NCBI GenBank assembly: GCA_933228895.1 | Contig: OW121856.1 | Coordinates: forward strand, 18,059,805-18,123,804 | DNA from: Platycnemis pennipes | Taxonomy: Eukaryota; Arthropoda; Insecta; Odonata; Platycnemididae | DNA: 64,000 nucleotides | Reading direction: 5' to 3' | Shown: piece by piece, positions 22,217 to 34,004 of the stretch | Position numbering within the stretch: position 1 is the stretch's first letter | How the letters are laid out: each line of letters begins with the position of its first letter | Notes under the pieces: model-generated | What the model saw: the letters and a program-made list of their open reading frames with translations, nothing else | Told to the model about the DNA's origin: nothing | Database searches by the model: none | Program-made: the position numbers and the translations under genes

Positions 22217-24871
22217 CCCAGTAAACACAAATAGCTGCTGCAGCGTGACACAGGGATGTCAGCGCAGCAAGTGAAACTCATGTCAACTGAAGCGCGACAG
22301 CAGCATCTCAGTAGCGCTCTCATAGAGCGAGTTATTGAGAAACGCATTCGCAGCTAGTGTTTGAGGCGCTGCAGCCACAAGTTGCGGATGCGCTGCCACA
22401 GCGTTGCGGGTAGTCTTTTGAATAAGGCACATCATACTAGTGGCGCTACGTGGTGACAAAAATCCTTAAGGTTTGAAGAACTGCAAAATCGGCCATTATT
22501 GCTTGTGAGTTGTGTTCATGGAATGTGTAAATAGTATCTCTGGTTGTATGTGCTCAGGTGATTTGAAAAGTGAAGTAAGTGGAAGAAGTTAACTTGTTTT
22601 CGCAGCGTGGTGAATTCTTAGCTAGCCTGCTACCCTGAAGCCTGCAAGTATGCGAGTAAGCAGCGAGTTGACGATCGCAGAATCGGCCAGTATTGCTTGT
22701 TTTGAATGTGCTCAGGTGATTTGAAAAGTGAAGTAAGTGGAAGAAGTTATAACTTGTTTTCGCAGCCTGGTGAATTCTTAGCTAGCCTGCTACCCTGAAG
22801 CCTGCAAGTATGCGAGTAAGCAGCGAGTTGACGATCGCAGAATCGGCCAGTATTGCTTGTTTTGAATGTGCTCAGGTGATTTGAAAAGTGAAGTAAGTGG
22901 AAGAAGTTAACTTGTTTTCGCAGCCTGGTGAATTCTTAGTTAGCCTGCTACCCTGAAGACTGCGAGTAAATGTTACCAAAACGTATCGCTGGTATTTATT
23001 TAATGTTTATCTGAGTAGACAATGTAGCTAAACTCATTATTTGAATCCAAGACTATTCGAGATAATATATGTATATTTTTGTATTTCCATGCTCATTAAT
23101 GAAAATGTGTTCATCATTATTATTGAGCAATAAAGTTATTTATTGCAACCCTGTGTTCTCAATTGAGATCCCTGTTGTAGTTTGGTTTGATGTTCAATAG
23201 TGTATTTGCAAATATTAACGTTGAATTATTCCGATCAAGGACTGCTTGCATTTTAGAGCTGTGGCTAAGCATCTTACTATAGGTTCGTTAAGTTATTTAA
23301 TTGCCCTGCTGAAAAAAACACGATAAAGTACGATATGGAGATGTGAGTCGTTAAGTTAACCGGGACATTTACGTGACATTTATAGTGACTGACTGATCTC
23401 ATCAACCTGTAAATATTAGTTAAATACAGGGAGGATTTTTACTTTCATGTTATTCACAATATTCACCTAGAAGCATGTTTAGGACCACATTGGCAGGAAA
23501 TTTTGTTTTGTATCATGCATCATTACTCCCTTTAGCTGTAGATATCATATAATGAATCAAAATCTATGCTCGTGTTTGAATTTTCATATTTCATTTATTT
23601 TAAGTACCTATAGGTGTAGTACAATACTATATGCAAGTCATTATCATGAAGTTTACAAAGAGGATGTCTTAGCCACTATATATTTTTAAATTGAGGAAGA
23701 AATTGGTTGTGATGCCTTTTTGATTCATTATAGTGAGTGTATTGGAATGATTATGCAGTTCCTGTGCTTAAATGCACAAGGATCGAATTTTAAATAAAAC
23801 TCTCGAGACGGCGAGACGAGAGGCATTGAATGAGCTAAGTTGTAGTTTTGTTGGATGTCCAATAGTGTATTTGCAAATATTAACCCTGAATTATTCTGAC
23901 AAAGGACTTCTTGCATCTTGGGCAAATGAGTAGCTTTACTGTCATTTTCTTTTGGACTTTTTTACATTGAAGTTAACTTACAGAGAAATTTCTCTGGAGT
24001 GGGTAGTTAGGTTTGGCCAACAGGGCAACACTGACCAAGTTTCGTGTTTGTGGGGCCGGAGTGCATTAGAAGTAGCGAGATGTTCGCCTACAGTTTGTAA
24101 ATTAGGCACTTATTAATGTATTTAAACTTGTAACAGCCATAGGAGGATGACTTCAGTCACCAATTACTTTGGTAATTATTCAGGCTGCCTGGTCAATGCG
24201 ATATTTTTCGATGGGAGGACTCAGGTCTGATTGTCAAAACAATTATTTGCTGCATTATATACGGTAAACCTTCAATACATGCCGTGATATGCATACTCGT
24301 GTTAGGCAGATGAGAGCATGAAAGACTGCCGCAGTTTGATATTGATTGGGTTTTCTGTTGAGCGTTCTTTTTAGTTACTCCACAGGAAGGCATTACTTAG
24401 AGGAGTAGTGTAATGGTCATAATTAATTTTTCATTGGTCATAATTTCACGAATATATTGCTTCCGGCCTAGGTTTCGACAAAATATCACCCTGATAATGA
24501 CGTGCGTCGGAACAAACCTAGGTCGATAACAATTAAGTTACATGGAATTTTATTAGGCATTTTTATTCATTATTATGAAGGTCCCTGTTATTATTAACCC
24601 TAAGGTTATTAACCTGATAACGTGCTGCGGGGGCCCTGGCAGGCAGCACTGTGGACGCAACTTGATACGCTTCTGCAGTGCGGCAAATGCGTTGCTGCAG
24701 CGCTGTGGAAGCGCTTCAATAACGCGGCTGCAGCTCATCTGTAGCGCTGCTGACATGAAAATATAGGAAATTTGACGGTGTCAGGCATGCTGCAGCGGCA
24801 CGTCCATAGCAATTGCAGCGCTTCGACGTTGCGCTGCTGCCGTGCGTCAGCAGCATTTTGTGTTTTCAGGG
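22217..24871. mobile_element. 2.66-kb non-coding TIR element (copy 1)
   Basis: The left end is cccagtaaacacaaatagct; the right end read on the other strand is ccctgaaaacacaaaatgct. These are inverted relatives. Both subterminal regions are rich in GCTGCAGCGC-like palindromic blocks (22,235-22,420 and 24,620-24,860). The middle is AT-rich with a 160-bp minisatellite and no coding capacity. No clear target duplication was found (left flank gagcaac, right flank acgttat). The family is not recognised. It could be the non-autonomous partner of the DDE_Tnp_4 transposase lying next to its second copy. Confidence 0.7.
22550..22965 (+). repeat. 160-bp minisatellite, about 2.6 units
   Basis: Units start with gtgctcaggtgatttgaaaa at 22,550, 22,708 and 22,868, giving spacings of 158 and 160 bp. 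The second unit carries an extra TA in gaagttataacttg. The last unit is incomplete. Confidence 0.9.
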
Positions 24872-26288
24872 ACGTTATAATATTGATATTAAAATATTGC
24901 TTTTTAATTATTGTTAAAATATACAATATGAATAGATGACTTTGTAAAAATATATAGGTATTTTTGGAGGAGAGCACTGAGAAGTAAATTCAATGGGTTG
25001 GTTAATTTTCTTCAAATTATTGAAGGATTAATAGTCATGGTCTACAAATTAAATCCAATTTTTAAAAATTTTGCTTCGCAAAAAAATCAAAAATTTGCTT
25101 TGCAATACATTTTGTTTCATGATACATATCTCAAAAACAACATTTTTTCAAAGCAATAATAGTGATCAGCCTAGACTGTTGCTATCTGAATTGCAATGAG
25201 TAAATGGCAACAGACAACTATATTCTACTTGGAATGCATGAGATATAAGTTGCCCTCACCAAGGTAAGTGCAGCTATATTTCAGGTAAATTCCAGCTACT
25301 AGATTCAAATTGAGTTTGGTAGAGCTCAAGAGCTTTAAAAGAAGAAATATTATATTTTCTTGGCATTACTATTATGTGGAACTGCGTGTTATTGAAATAC
25401 ATAAAATAATTAGGTATATTCCACATTTTAAATTTAATATAAATAAATCAAAAGTATGGAATATACGTACCTAGTTATTTTATTTATTTTCACACTTCAA
25501 GAACTTCTACTGAACAAAATAGAGTAACTTCACAGTTTCCAAAGAAATATTTTGTCACCTTCTAAAACTGCCGATGAAATTTGTAGATATGCTGCGATCA
25601 CAATACAGCAATGTATTGTTATCTAGTAGGTATCTGAATGATGAGGAAAATTTGAAAACGAATATTTTTCTCACTTCCATGGTTTAATGCTTATCTAAGT
25701 AGAAATTCATTTAAAAAAGAATTAATCGAATGATGACACAGAAGCATTAATACTGGTTCTACTATCTAAATAAAATCTAATGGAAACATACAATTAGTTT
25801 TACTGGCTAATTTGCTTTGAACTACTTTTTTGTTAACTATAGCTCAAAGTGCATTGGGTATATTACCTACATTAACTAGCCTAATTTAAAACCGAAATTG
25901 AAACTCAAAGTTCATGCCCCAGGATGGATTTCAGTACATAACTATTGGGTTGCAAAGATTGCCATTAACAAACTGGTAGCAGCATAATCACTTTCTGTCT
26001 TGAAGTTCTGGGTTTCTGCTGAGTAGATAATTTTTTTGTCTCTATAGCTGTCCATTACTCCTGAAGAAGATCACTTCAATGGTGGTTAAAGCTAAAGGTA
26101 AGGAATCATCTATGAAGAAGAAAACTAAAACCTCAAGACAGAATGAGAATTTTTCGCACGGCATGAATCAATGCTTCAGATTTATGATAGCAGTAGAATT
26201 ATTTCAAGGAACAGCCACAACTGTCGTCATGTCACATCTTTCGCTTCTCTTAGGCATACTTACAACTGCAATAGTGGCCCTCCCCTGG
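24872..26288. other. AT-rich spacer, nothing recognised
   Basis: No coding domain, repeat end or RNA gene was recognised in this stretch. Short open frames only. Confidence 0.5.
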
Positions 26289-26400
26289 TCAAAGCGTTCC
26301 ATATCAAAAGTCCATATGGGTGATGTGGAAAAATTATGTGGGCAATGTGGATGATGTAGAAAAATGATGTGGACGATATGGAAAAATGATGTGGATGTAA
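26289..26400. repeat. probable left end of an EnSpm-like element
   Basis: Starts with ccctggtcaaag and continues with repeated short blocks: tccatatggg, gatgtggaaaaa, atgtggacgatatgg. The inverted form, catggattttgaccaggg, ends the cluster at 52,763-52,973. The transposase of an EnSpm/CACTA-like element begins 0.5 kb to the right. Confidence 0.5.
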
Positions 26401-26838
26401 TATATGTTGAGGAAAGGGCACCGTATAACATATGTTGTTACACTGAAATGAAAGTGCAACAGAAAGATGCATCATACCAATTTATGGTTACTATTTAAAT
26501 GATATAGCCTGAGTTTTTATCAAAAAATCCAATTTATTTTAGCCTTTTAGTTAGATTGAATTAAGGTGATGGCAAATACAATATTGTATGCTCTTGAAAA
26601 GTTATGCACAACTTGCCGAGAGATGTACATAGTAGAGTCAGCACATCAAATATCACTTCCCAACCAAAAAGAAACAATGAATATAAAATATAAGGCCTGT
26701 GTATAAACATTTGTTAAATGCCCTTATGAGGATAAAGCATGACAATGAGGTATAGCAAATATATAATTGTTATCATTCGTTTTTATAAAAAGTTACTGTT
26801 TAACAATTTTGTGAACAGACACCACTGTTAGAGCACTC

Positions 26839-28190
26839 CTATTGAATTTTGATGCTTTTCATTGTCCTTGCATTTTGATTCACTCCAACTAACAACCTGC
26901 AGGATAGAATGGATACCACTGCTAGTTTTTCTTCATTGTCAGCTGTCAGAACAAACCATCTTATTCTATCAAACTGACCAGAATCAAGAACAGCAAAAGA
27001 GCAGACTGTTTTTTCATTCTTTACCTGGTCACTGGTGAAAAGCAGTCCATCCTTATGCATTCGATGATACACATAGCCATTGGGGATTGTAGAAGGAGCA
27101 TCCATCAACTGAGGCTTTCCCAAAAAGGAAATTCCCGCCCTTCTGTGCCTCCTTTTGGAGGATGTGGTGTTTGATATGGTGTCCAATGACCTCTGTACAT
27201 GGTCACTCACTTGAACCATATCTGTTAACATGGATGAACTGAATGAGAAGTTCAATTGCCGCTCAACCTGACTAGCCACTCCTCGAACAGCTTTCACCAG
27301 ACGTTTCATTCTCCCATAAGCCGATTCAAATGGGTAACCACAATGTGCCCACAGATGTCCCCACATCACAACACTCCTGGGAAGGTGTAACAGCTGATGA
27401 ACATTGAAAGTGCAGAATGTCTTCCCATACAGTCTCTCCACATCTCGAACGAATTCATTTAAAAGAACTTCTGATGACTCAACACCTCTCTTACTGATAT
27501 TTTCACCTAAAAGAATACGGAATGCTCCTACCAACTTCATAAAGTGGGAGTAGTGCTGACTAGGTAAAAATGTTTTTTTAAGGCAGCAGGAGAGTAAAAC
27601 AGTAACCAGTTCTCATTTTCATCACTCTTCCACTGGCCTCTATCTTTAATTGACCTCTGAGAGTGAAACAATGCATTGGGAATTTTAATGCCTTTCAAGT
27701 ATGAGTCGATGGCATTCAAAGTTTGTGGGGAACCAAGGTATGCAGGATTTTGTATCCCTGATGGCAAAGTTCTGGTGTCAAAGAATATTTTATCCACAAG
27801 TTTTTTCACTCCCAAGGACATAGTGTTGGTAATCAGGAGTAAATCCATCAATACAGTCTATTTTATCCAAAAAAAAATTAGAGGTGAAATTTTAACAAAA
27901 CCATTAACAGGTACACCTCTTTCTATAGCATTTAGCATATCATCCTCTGCTCGCTGGTGATTTCTCAGGAGCGGGGCTGGGTCTTTACTGTAAGGATATT
28001 TCTCACAGTTCATCACCCATTCACCAGGGTGAATGCACCAGTTACAAGAATTGTATGCATTATACAACGACATTCCCTGCACTGGTCCACGAGCAGCTGA
28101 GTCCACACAGGGTCATTCCATGTCAATGTCAGCACTGACTTTGTGAACTTCATTACTTTATTGCTTATTTGGCAGTGCACCTTTTCCCTA
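26839..28190 (-). pseudogene. EnSpm/CACTA-like transposase, C-terminal part
   Basis: Reading from about 28,190 down, the minus strand shows VDSAARGPVQGMSLYNAYNS with NWCIHPGEW, then IDGFTPDYQHYV in a shifted frame, a middle block with NENWLLFYSPAAL, and a last block with LYGKTFCTFNVHQLLHLP and GHLWAHCGYPFESAYGRM. These motifs belong to the large transposase domain found in animal EnSpm-like elements and many uncharacterised arthropod proteins. The parts lie in three frames (junctions near 27,855 and 27,540), and an in-frame stop precedes the first block. The gene is therefore broken. Its N-terminal part is missing here; a matching N-terminal piece lies at 51,489-51,905. Confidence 0.7.
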
Positions 28191-28926
28191 GATTCTTCTT
28201 GTTGATAGGAAAGATGATCACTTTACTTCTTCATTCTACCCGCTTTAGGTAGTGTGTGATGTTTCTCAATTGATAACATCTAATTTTTGGGGACTAATTC
28301 CTTTTAAATGCCTGAGCTTCCCAGTGACCTTAATAATTATCCTTTAAAAAATTAATTTCGTGGTTATCTTTGGTGCAAAATGGGTAATATGAAACATTAT
28401 TACAAATTCAACACATATGCAACGCACTTGTCTTTCATGAGAAGATGAAATCATATTAAGGGCTTGTTTGTAAATAATGGAGCAACATACTTAAGGATAT
28501 CTATTGCCTGCATTAATCATATCAATACCAACAGCTCTGAACCAGCAAGCCAAATAATTTACCAGCTACAACAACTACAACATAAAGGTGAAGCCTCCTA
28601 CGTAAAGATAAGATCCTTGGCAAAACTGGATTTATATTCCCATAATCACTTAGTTGTCGCTTAATTGCATAACGTGTGGAAGATCGAGAGAGTTAAATAT
28701 TTTTTTTAAATCAGAGTATCAGTGACTGATACTTATCAAAATAATTTCTTTCTGGTAAATTTCACACCAGGTTGCACTGGTATTGTAGTCATGTCTCTAT
28801 GCACATTGTACTTTGAGATTTTCTGCATTAATCAGGGCATAAATAATAATGATAGAAGCTACTAAACCAATGGAAGACAAAAGACATTTCAAGATTGTAC
28901 AGCCAAAAAAAATCTGAACCTCGGTA

Positions 28927-29042
28927 AAATTGCCATGCGAATTAGGGATCCTGGGTAGCGTAGTGGTCTGCGCAGTGGCATGGAAAGCCAAAGGTCCGTG
29001 GTTCGATTCCCGGTCCAGGTGAATTTTTTCGCATGGCAATTT
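28927..29042 (+). repeat. tRNA-like segment enclosed by 15-bp inverted repeats
   Basis: An A-box-like tagcgtagtggtc (28,956-28,968) and a B-box-like ggttcgattcc (29,000-29,010) are spaced as in a tRNA. The outer arms aaattgccatgcgaa (28,927-28,941) and ttcgcatggcaattt (29,028-29,042) are exact complements. The acceptor and T stems do not pair well, so this is a SINE head or other tRNA-derived repeat, not a working tRNA gene. Confidence 0.65.
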
Positions 29043-29318
29043 ATGTGAAAAAAAATCTGCTGGGGCTAAACGTGTTGACCATAGGATTAAATTGGATTGA
29101 GTGTAGATTATTTGTCAGTCCAGAAATCATTGACATTGTATTTTAAAGTAAATTTGGAATATTAAAATCTATATTCCTCCTAAGAAAGGCGGGGATTAAA
29201 TAAATGGGAGTCGTATACACATAAATACATAGTTATGATTTTTAGGAATGACATTAACCTATGAAAATATATCAAGAGATTACATCAATATTTACAGTAC
29301 GGATGAATGTCAACCTGC

Positions 29319-29430
29319 TAGGGATGTGCGAGTACTCGAAAATTCGAGTCGAGTTGAGTAGTTGGTACTCGACTCGAGCACTCGAGTATTTTTACGAAAG
29401 TCGAGTCGAGTCGAGTAGTTTTTGTCGACG
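29319..29430 (+). repeat. hAT-like terminal region with CGAGT repeats
   Basis: Begins ctagggatgtgcgagtactc, similar to many hAT ends, and continues with a dense array of GAGTCGAGT and its complement ACTCGACTCG. No opposite end or 8-bp duplication was found downstream. Probably a truncated hAT MITE. Confidence 0.5.
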
Positions 29431-29755
29431 GAGCCGCCAAGGCCAATAGGTTCAGAAATCTGCCGACAGGAAGTGCTATCATCAAAATCGAGCAAATCTC
29501 TGGTTACACGGTAGATAACACGTACGAACATGTACTTACGTATGTTCATTTATATTTGCGTGAATGGTTTCATGTACGTTTAAGTGAACGGATTCATGTA
29601 CGTTTGCGTGAACGAATGATGAATCGGTGGTTACACGGTCCATGAAGCCGCATATGTACCGTATTCCTCCGAATATAGCTAGCCCCCCCTTTTTGGCCGA
29701 AATATTCGCGGAAAAAGTCTGGGGTGGAGGACCATATTCGAGCTCAAAGCACCTA

Positions 29756-31505
29756 CCCAGTAAACACAAATAGCTGCTGCTGCGTGACACAGGGATGTCA
29801 GCGCAGCAAGTGAAACTCATGTCAACTGAAGCGCGACAGCAGCATCTCAGCAGCGCTCTCATAGAGCGAGTTATTGAGAAACGCATTCAATGCGCATTCG
29901 CAGCTAGTGTTTGAGGCGCTGCAGCCGCAAGTTGCGGACGCGCTGCCACAGCGTTGCGGGTAGTCTTTTGAATAAGGCGCTACTAGTGGCGCTACGTGGT
30001 GAGAAAAATCCTTAAGGTTTGAAGAACTACAAAATCGGCCATTATTGCTTGTGAGTTGTGTTCATGGAGTGTGTAAATAGTATCTCTGGTTGTATGTGCT
30101 CAGGTGATTTGAAAAGTGAAGTAAGTGGAAGAAGTTAACTTGTTTTCGCAGCCTGGTGAATTCGTAGTTAGCCTGCTACCCTGAAGCCTGCAAGTATGCG
30201 AGTAAGCAGCGAGTTGACGATCGCAGAATCGGCCAGTATTGCTTGTTTTGAATGTGCTCAGGTGATTTGAAAAGTGAAGTAAGTGGAAGAAGTTATAACT
30301 TGTTTTCGCAGCCTGGTGAATTCTTAGCTAGCCTGCTACCCTGAAGCCTGCAAGTATGCGAGTAAGCAGCGAGTTGACGATCGCAGAATCGGCCAGTATT
30401 GCTTGTTTTGAATGTGCTCAGGTGATTTGAAAAGTGAAGTAAGTGGAAGAAGTTAACTTGTTTTCGCAGCCTGGTGAATTCTTAGTTAGCCTGCTACCCT
30501 GAAGACTGCGAGTAAATGTTACCAAAACGTATCGCTGGTATTTATTTAATGTTTATCTGAGTAGACAATGTAGCTAAACTCATTATTTGAATCCAAGACT
30601 ATTCGAGATAATATATGTATATTTTTGTATTTCCATGCTCATTAATGAAAATGTGTTCATCATTATTATTGAGCAATAAAGTTATTTATTGCAACCCTGT
30701 GTTCTCAATTGAGATCCCTGTTGTAGTTTGGTTTGATGTTCAATAGTGTATTTGCAAATAATAACGTTGAATTATTACGACAAAGGACTGCTTGCATTTT
30801 AAAGCTGTGGCTAAGCATATCTTACTATAGGTTCGTTAAGTTATTTAATTGCCCTGCTGAAAAAAACACGATAAAGTACGATATGGAGATGTGAGTCGTT
30901 AAGTTAACCGGGACATTTACGTGACATTTACGTGACATTTATAGTGACTGACTGATCTCATCAACCTGTAAATATTAGTTAAATACTGGGAGGATTTTTA
31001 CTTTCATGTTATTCACAATATTCACCGAGAAGCTTGTATAGGACCACATTGGCAGGAAATGTTTGTTTTGTATCATGCATCATTACTCCCTTTAGCTGTA
31101 GATATCATATAATGAATTAAAATCTATGCTCGTGTTTGAATTTTCATATTTCATTTATTTTAAGTAACTATAGGTGTAGTACAATACTATATGCATGTCA
31201 TTATCATGAAGTTTACAAAGAGAATGTCTTAGCCGCTATATATTTTTAAATTGAGGAAGAAATTGGTTGTGATGCCTTTTTGATTCATTATAGTGAGTGT
31301 ATTGGAATGATTACGCAGTTCCTGTGCTTAGATGCACAAGGATCGAATTTTAAATAAAACTCTCGAGACGGTGAGACGAGAGGCATTGAATGAGCTAAGT
31401 TGTAGTTTTGTTGGATGGCCAATAGTGTATTTGCAAATATTAACGCTGAATTATTCTGACAAAGGACTTCTTGCATCTTGGGCAAGTGAGTAGCTTTGCT
31501 GTCAT
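29756..31505. mobile_element. left 1.75 kb of the TIR element (copy 2)
   Basis: Near-identical to 22,217-23,940, including cccagtaaacacaaatagct at the end, the GC-rich subterminal blocks and the minisatellite (units at 30,096, 30,254 and 30,414 with the same 158/160 spacing). Differences are a few substitutions and small insertions, such as an extra atgcgcattca near 29,889 and a repeated tacgtgacatt near 30,920. After about 31,505 it departs from copy 1 and runs into a DDE transposase region. No right end was seen. Confidence 0.85.
30096..30515 (+). repeat. 160-bp minisatellite in TIR copy 2
   Basis: Same unit and same unit order as at 22,550-22,965. This shows that the array existed before the two copies separated. 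Confidence 0.9.
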
Positions 31506-31593
31506 TTTTGTCAAAATGTTATCAGTCATAAACATACTCACCAGTGATTAAAGGGAAGGTGAAAGTATTAATCATCAAAGAAATGAAACAGAG

Positions 31594-32734
31594 GTTTTAC
31601 TCATCAAAAAAGTTATCTTCCGAAAGAACAGGCTTAGACACAGTTGTCAGCCCACAGACAGTTGTCATTATATGATCTCCATGCTCTAATAGAGTAGACA
31701 GAATGCACTCACTCATTTTATATTTTTTAATTCTTTCAATCACTCGCTCCACATGCACTCTGGCCTTTTCTATGTCAGATGTGGCAAGAGCACCTGCTTT
31801 CCCAAACTGCTGCTTCTTCCGCTGAAATGGGGGATGAATGAGGCCAATGAAATTTTCCTCACTAATCCCCCTAAATCCCACTAATCCTAATAAATCCCTA
31901 AAATCCTTTGTCTACCATCACATCATCCACAAAGGGCTCAAGCAACTCTGGTAAAGAGCTTTCTTCAAAAATTTTCTTGTCCGAAGCTCTTCCCCCATAC
32001 CCATCGCTAACAAAACTAATCACTCCACCTGGTGTCACTCCAATTAAAAACTTTATGGTGTGGCATCCTTTATAACGTGAATACGATAGTATTCAGCACC
32101 TAAGGCATTTAAATTTGTAAGTTCGCACTTCTGTACAGTCTAAAACCACTCAAACTCTTTTAAATTTTTCAAAACATTTTGGCATACTTTGAAGTACTTC
32201 CTGCTTGCTAGACCATGTAATCACTTTTCGGAAAATGCCACTCAAAGTACCCACCATTGCAGAAAAAACATTTTTACATGTTGTGGCAGTACAACCAAAC
32301 AAAATTGACAGAGGGACAAAATAAATATTCAATTTTAATTTCATTAGGGTCAAAATCACTTTTCCCTTATTCCCAAAGTGGCCCCTATTGTTTTCCGGAT
32401 GGAAAATGGTGAAGGCCATGATTAAGGAGGCCAGTTTCTCAAATTCGTCGAGACCTGTAGCAGAGACCAATTTCCTTGGAGAGTTAATCAGGTCATAAAA
32501 GTCAGCTTTGAAATCTCCGCTGGAGACCTGGCATGAAAAATCCTTCATCTCAGGTTGAACCTGTGTCCCCATTTCAATTTTCTTGTGGCTTCCAAGAGTG
32601 AGCAGCCCCTCCACAGCATCCATCTCTGTGTCAGCATAAGCTGAAGATGTGAGGATGTGCACAGTGCTGGATGCTGCAAAACCCTCTGCATCAGCATTCA
32701 TGTCTCCTTCCTCTGCATCACTGTTAACACTGAA
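31594..32734 (-). pseudogene. DDE_Tnp_4 transposase catalytic domain (broken)
   Basis: Reading down from an acceptor-like ctgcag at 32,735-32,740, the minus strand shows an acidic linker, then the helix-turn-helix region KGKVILTLMKLKLN with LSILFGCTATTCKNVFSAMV, then VVLDCTEV (first D), LIGVTPGGVISFVSDGYGG with VDDVMVDKGF (second D), and KARVHVERVIERIKKYKM (glutamate). This order is typical of DDE_Tnp_4 transposases of the Harbinger/ISL2EU group, many of which carry an N-terminal THAP domain. Stops and frameshifts occur between 31,880 and 32,150. A THAP domain on the same strand lies at 49,944-50,454. Confidence 0.75.
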
Positions 32735-32779
32735 CTGCAGTAGAGTATGGAGAAAGTTATTACAGTAACTTGCAAACAA

Positions 32780-33754
32780 AAATAGTAGTAGTTAGTCATA
32801 AATTAATAATTTCACCAGCACCAACCTACAGGTACTAATGTTCATTTCATCACTTAAACAGAATTTCTGTGCTGATGAGAGGATTTCATCTTATTGGTTT
32901 ACACTGGGTGATGATTTCAAATGCAGTCAAGTTTTGCCATGAAATCTCAGGATCAAAACAAAAACTACAGAAAAATAATTCTAAGGAGAGTCGGAAGCTC
33001 AAAATCCTAAATTGCTACCACCTTGCTACTGGCTTTGACATGTAAATAATGGTTAAATAGAACAAATCATTTCAATGCCAGCTACCCTTGGATAATCGAA
33101 TCACAATAGGAAAATTATAGGAAAGGCACAAGGAAATATGTCTGACATTGGATGAGCAGAATAAAGAACAGGTACTAAGTGATGAAAACTAAAGAATTGT
33201 AGATACCAAATTATAACCATCACAGTTCAAAGAGACATTAATATTCTGCACATAAACATTCCATGAATACATAATAAACTCTTTGAACTGGAAGTTTTCT
33301 TAGACACACTTGATAAAAATGACCCAGATTATTCCGACAATTTCAATACTTATAATTCTTGCAACTCCCATTTCTACGATTTGCTATGATGTATGAGATA
33401 TTCCAAATTCTATTTCAAACATACTGCAAGAGCAAACATTCAGCATTAAAAAGGTCACTGACATGACCTCTTTGTGCTGTTCTTTAGTAACGAGTCCCAT
33501 ACCTTAATTAATTAGTTCGGTACAGCATCCTTTTTTGGGAGCCTCACGCAATGTATCCACACTACTTTGATTATGAAAAAGGACTTAATTTTCATTTTCC
33601 CACAAACATAAACGAATATTTTAAAATAAAATAAAATATGCAATTACCATCGTATTAGATGTCTCAACACTAGATCGTTTGCATGCTTTCCAGAAGTTCT
33701 TATATAAGCCACATTTTGCCCTTGATTAACAATTTAAATATACAGACAACCCTA
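32780..33754. other. AT-rich spacer, nothing recognised
   Basis: No domain or repeat end was recognised. I looked here for the missing right inverted end of the TIR element and did not see it. Confidence 0.5.
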
Positions 33755-34004
33755 ACATCTTATACATACCAAGTAAATTCATTAGTGATAAAAAAGAGCC
33801 AAGGTGGTATAATGTGGAGGTTAAGAAATCACTAAAGCGACAAAGGGTATGCACGCTAGGATGAAAAATGCAGGATGGCATCTATCGGTAGAGGATAAAA
33901 ATGAGTTGGTTCAAAATTATAAAAAATCGAGAGCATTAGCAAGGAAATCGTGTTGGAAGGCGTTATCACATTTCAAGAGCAAGATGTTAGGAGAATATTT
34001 AGAT
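33755..34004 (+). mobile_element. LINE-A fragment 1 (pre-RT linker)
   Basis: The + strand reads KEPRWYNVEVKKSLKRQR and then, after a frameshift, NKSRALARK-type linker sequence (YKKSRALARKSCWKAL). This is the region between endonuclease and reverse transcriptase in CR1/jockey-like LINEs. It breaks off at 34,004, where an RTE element has inserted, and resumes in frame at 37,429. Confidence 0.75.

Larger units (their letters stand above)
28191..29755. other. mixed repeats between two DNA elements
   Basis: Contains a tRNA-like SINE head enclosed in an inverted repeat (28,927-29,042) and a hAT-like end (29,319-29,430). The rest is AT-rich without recognised content. Confidence 0.5.

Noticed and set aside
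22217..24871. Long terminal repeats of a retrovirus-like element (two direct 1.75-kb copies at 22 and 30 kb)
   Set aside because: No TG...CA ends, primer-binding site or gag-pol sequence between them; the ends are inverted repeats within one copy.
26079..26354. 91-codon + strand frame before the EnSpm-like region
   Set aside because: Runs into the repeated end sequence; no domain recognised.
28940..29030. A functional tRNA gene
   Set aside because: A and B boxes are present but acceptor and T stems do not pair properly, and the unit is flanked by inverted repeats; better read as a SINE-like repeat.
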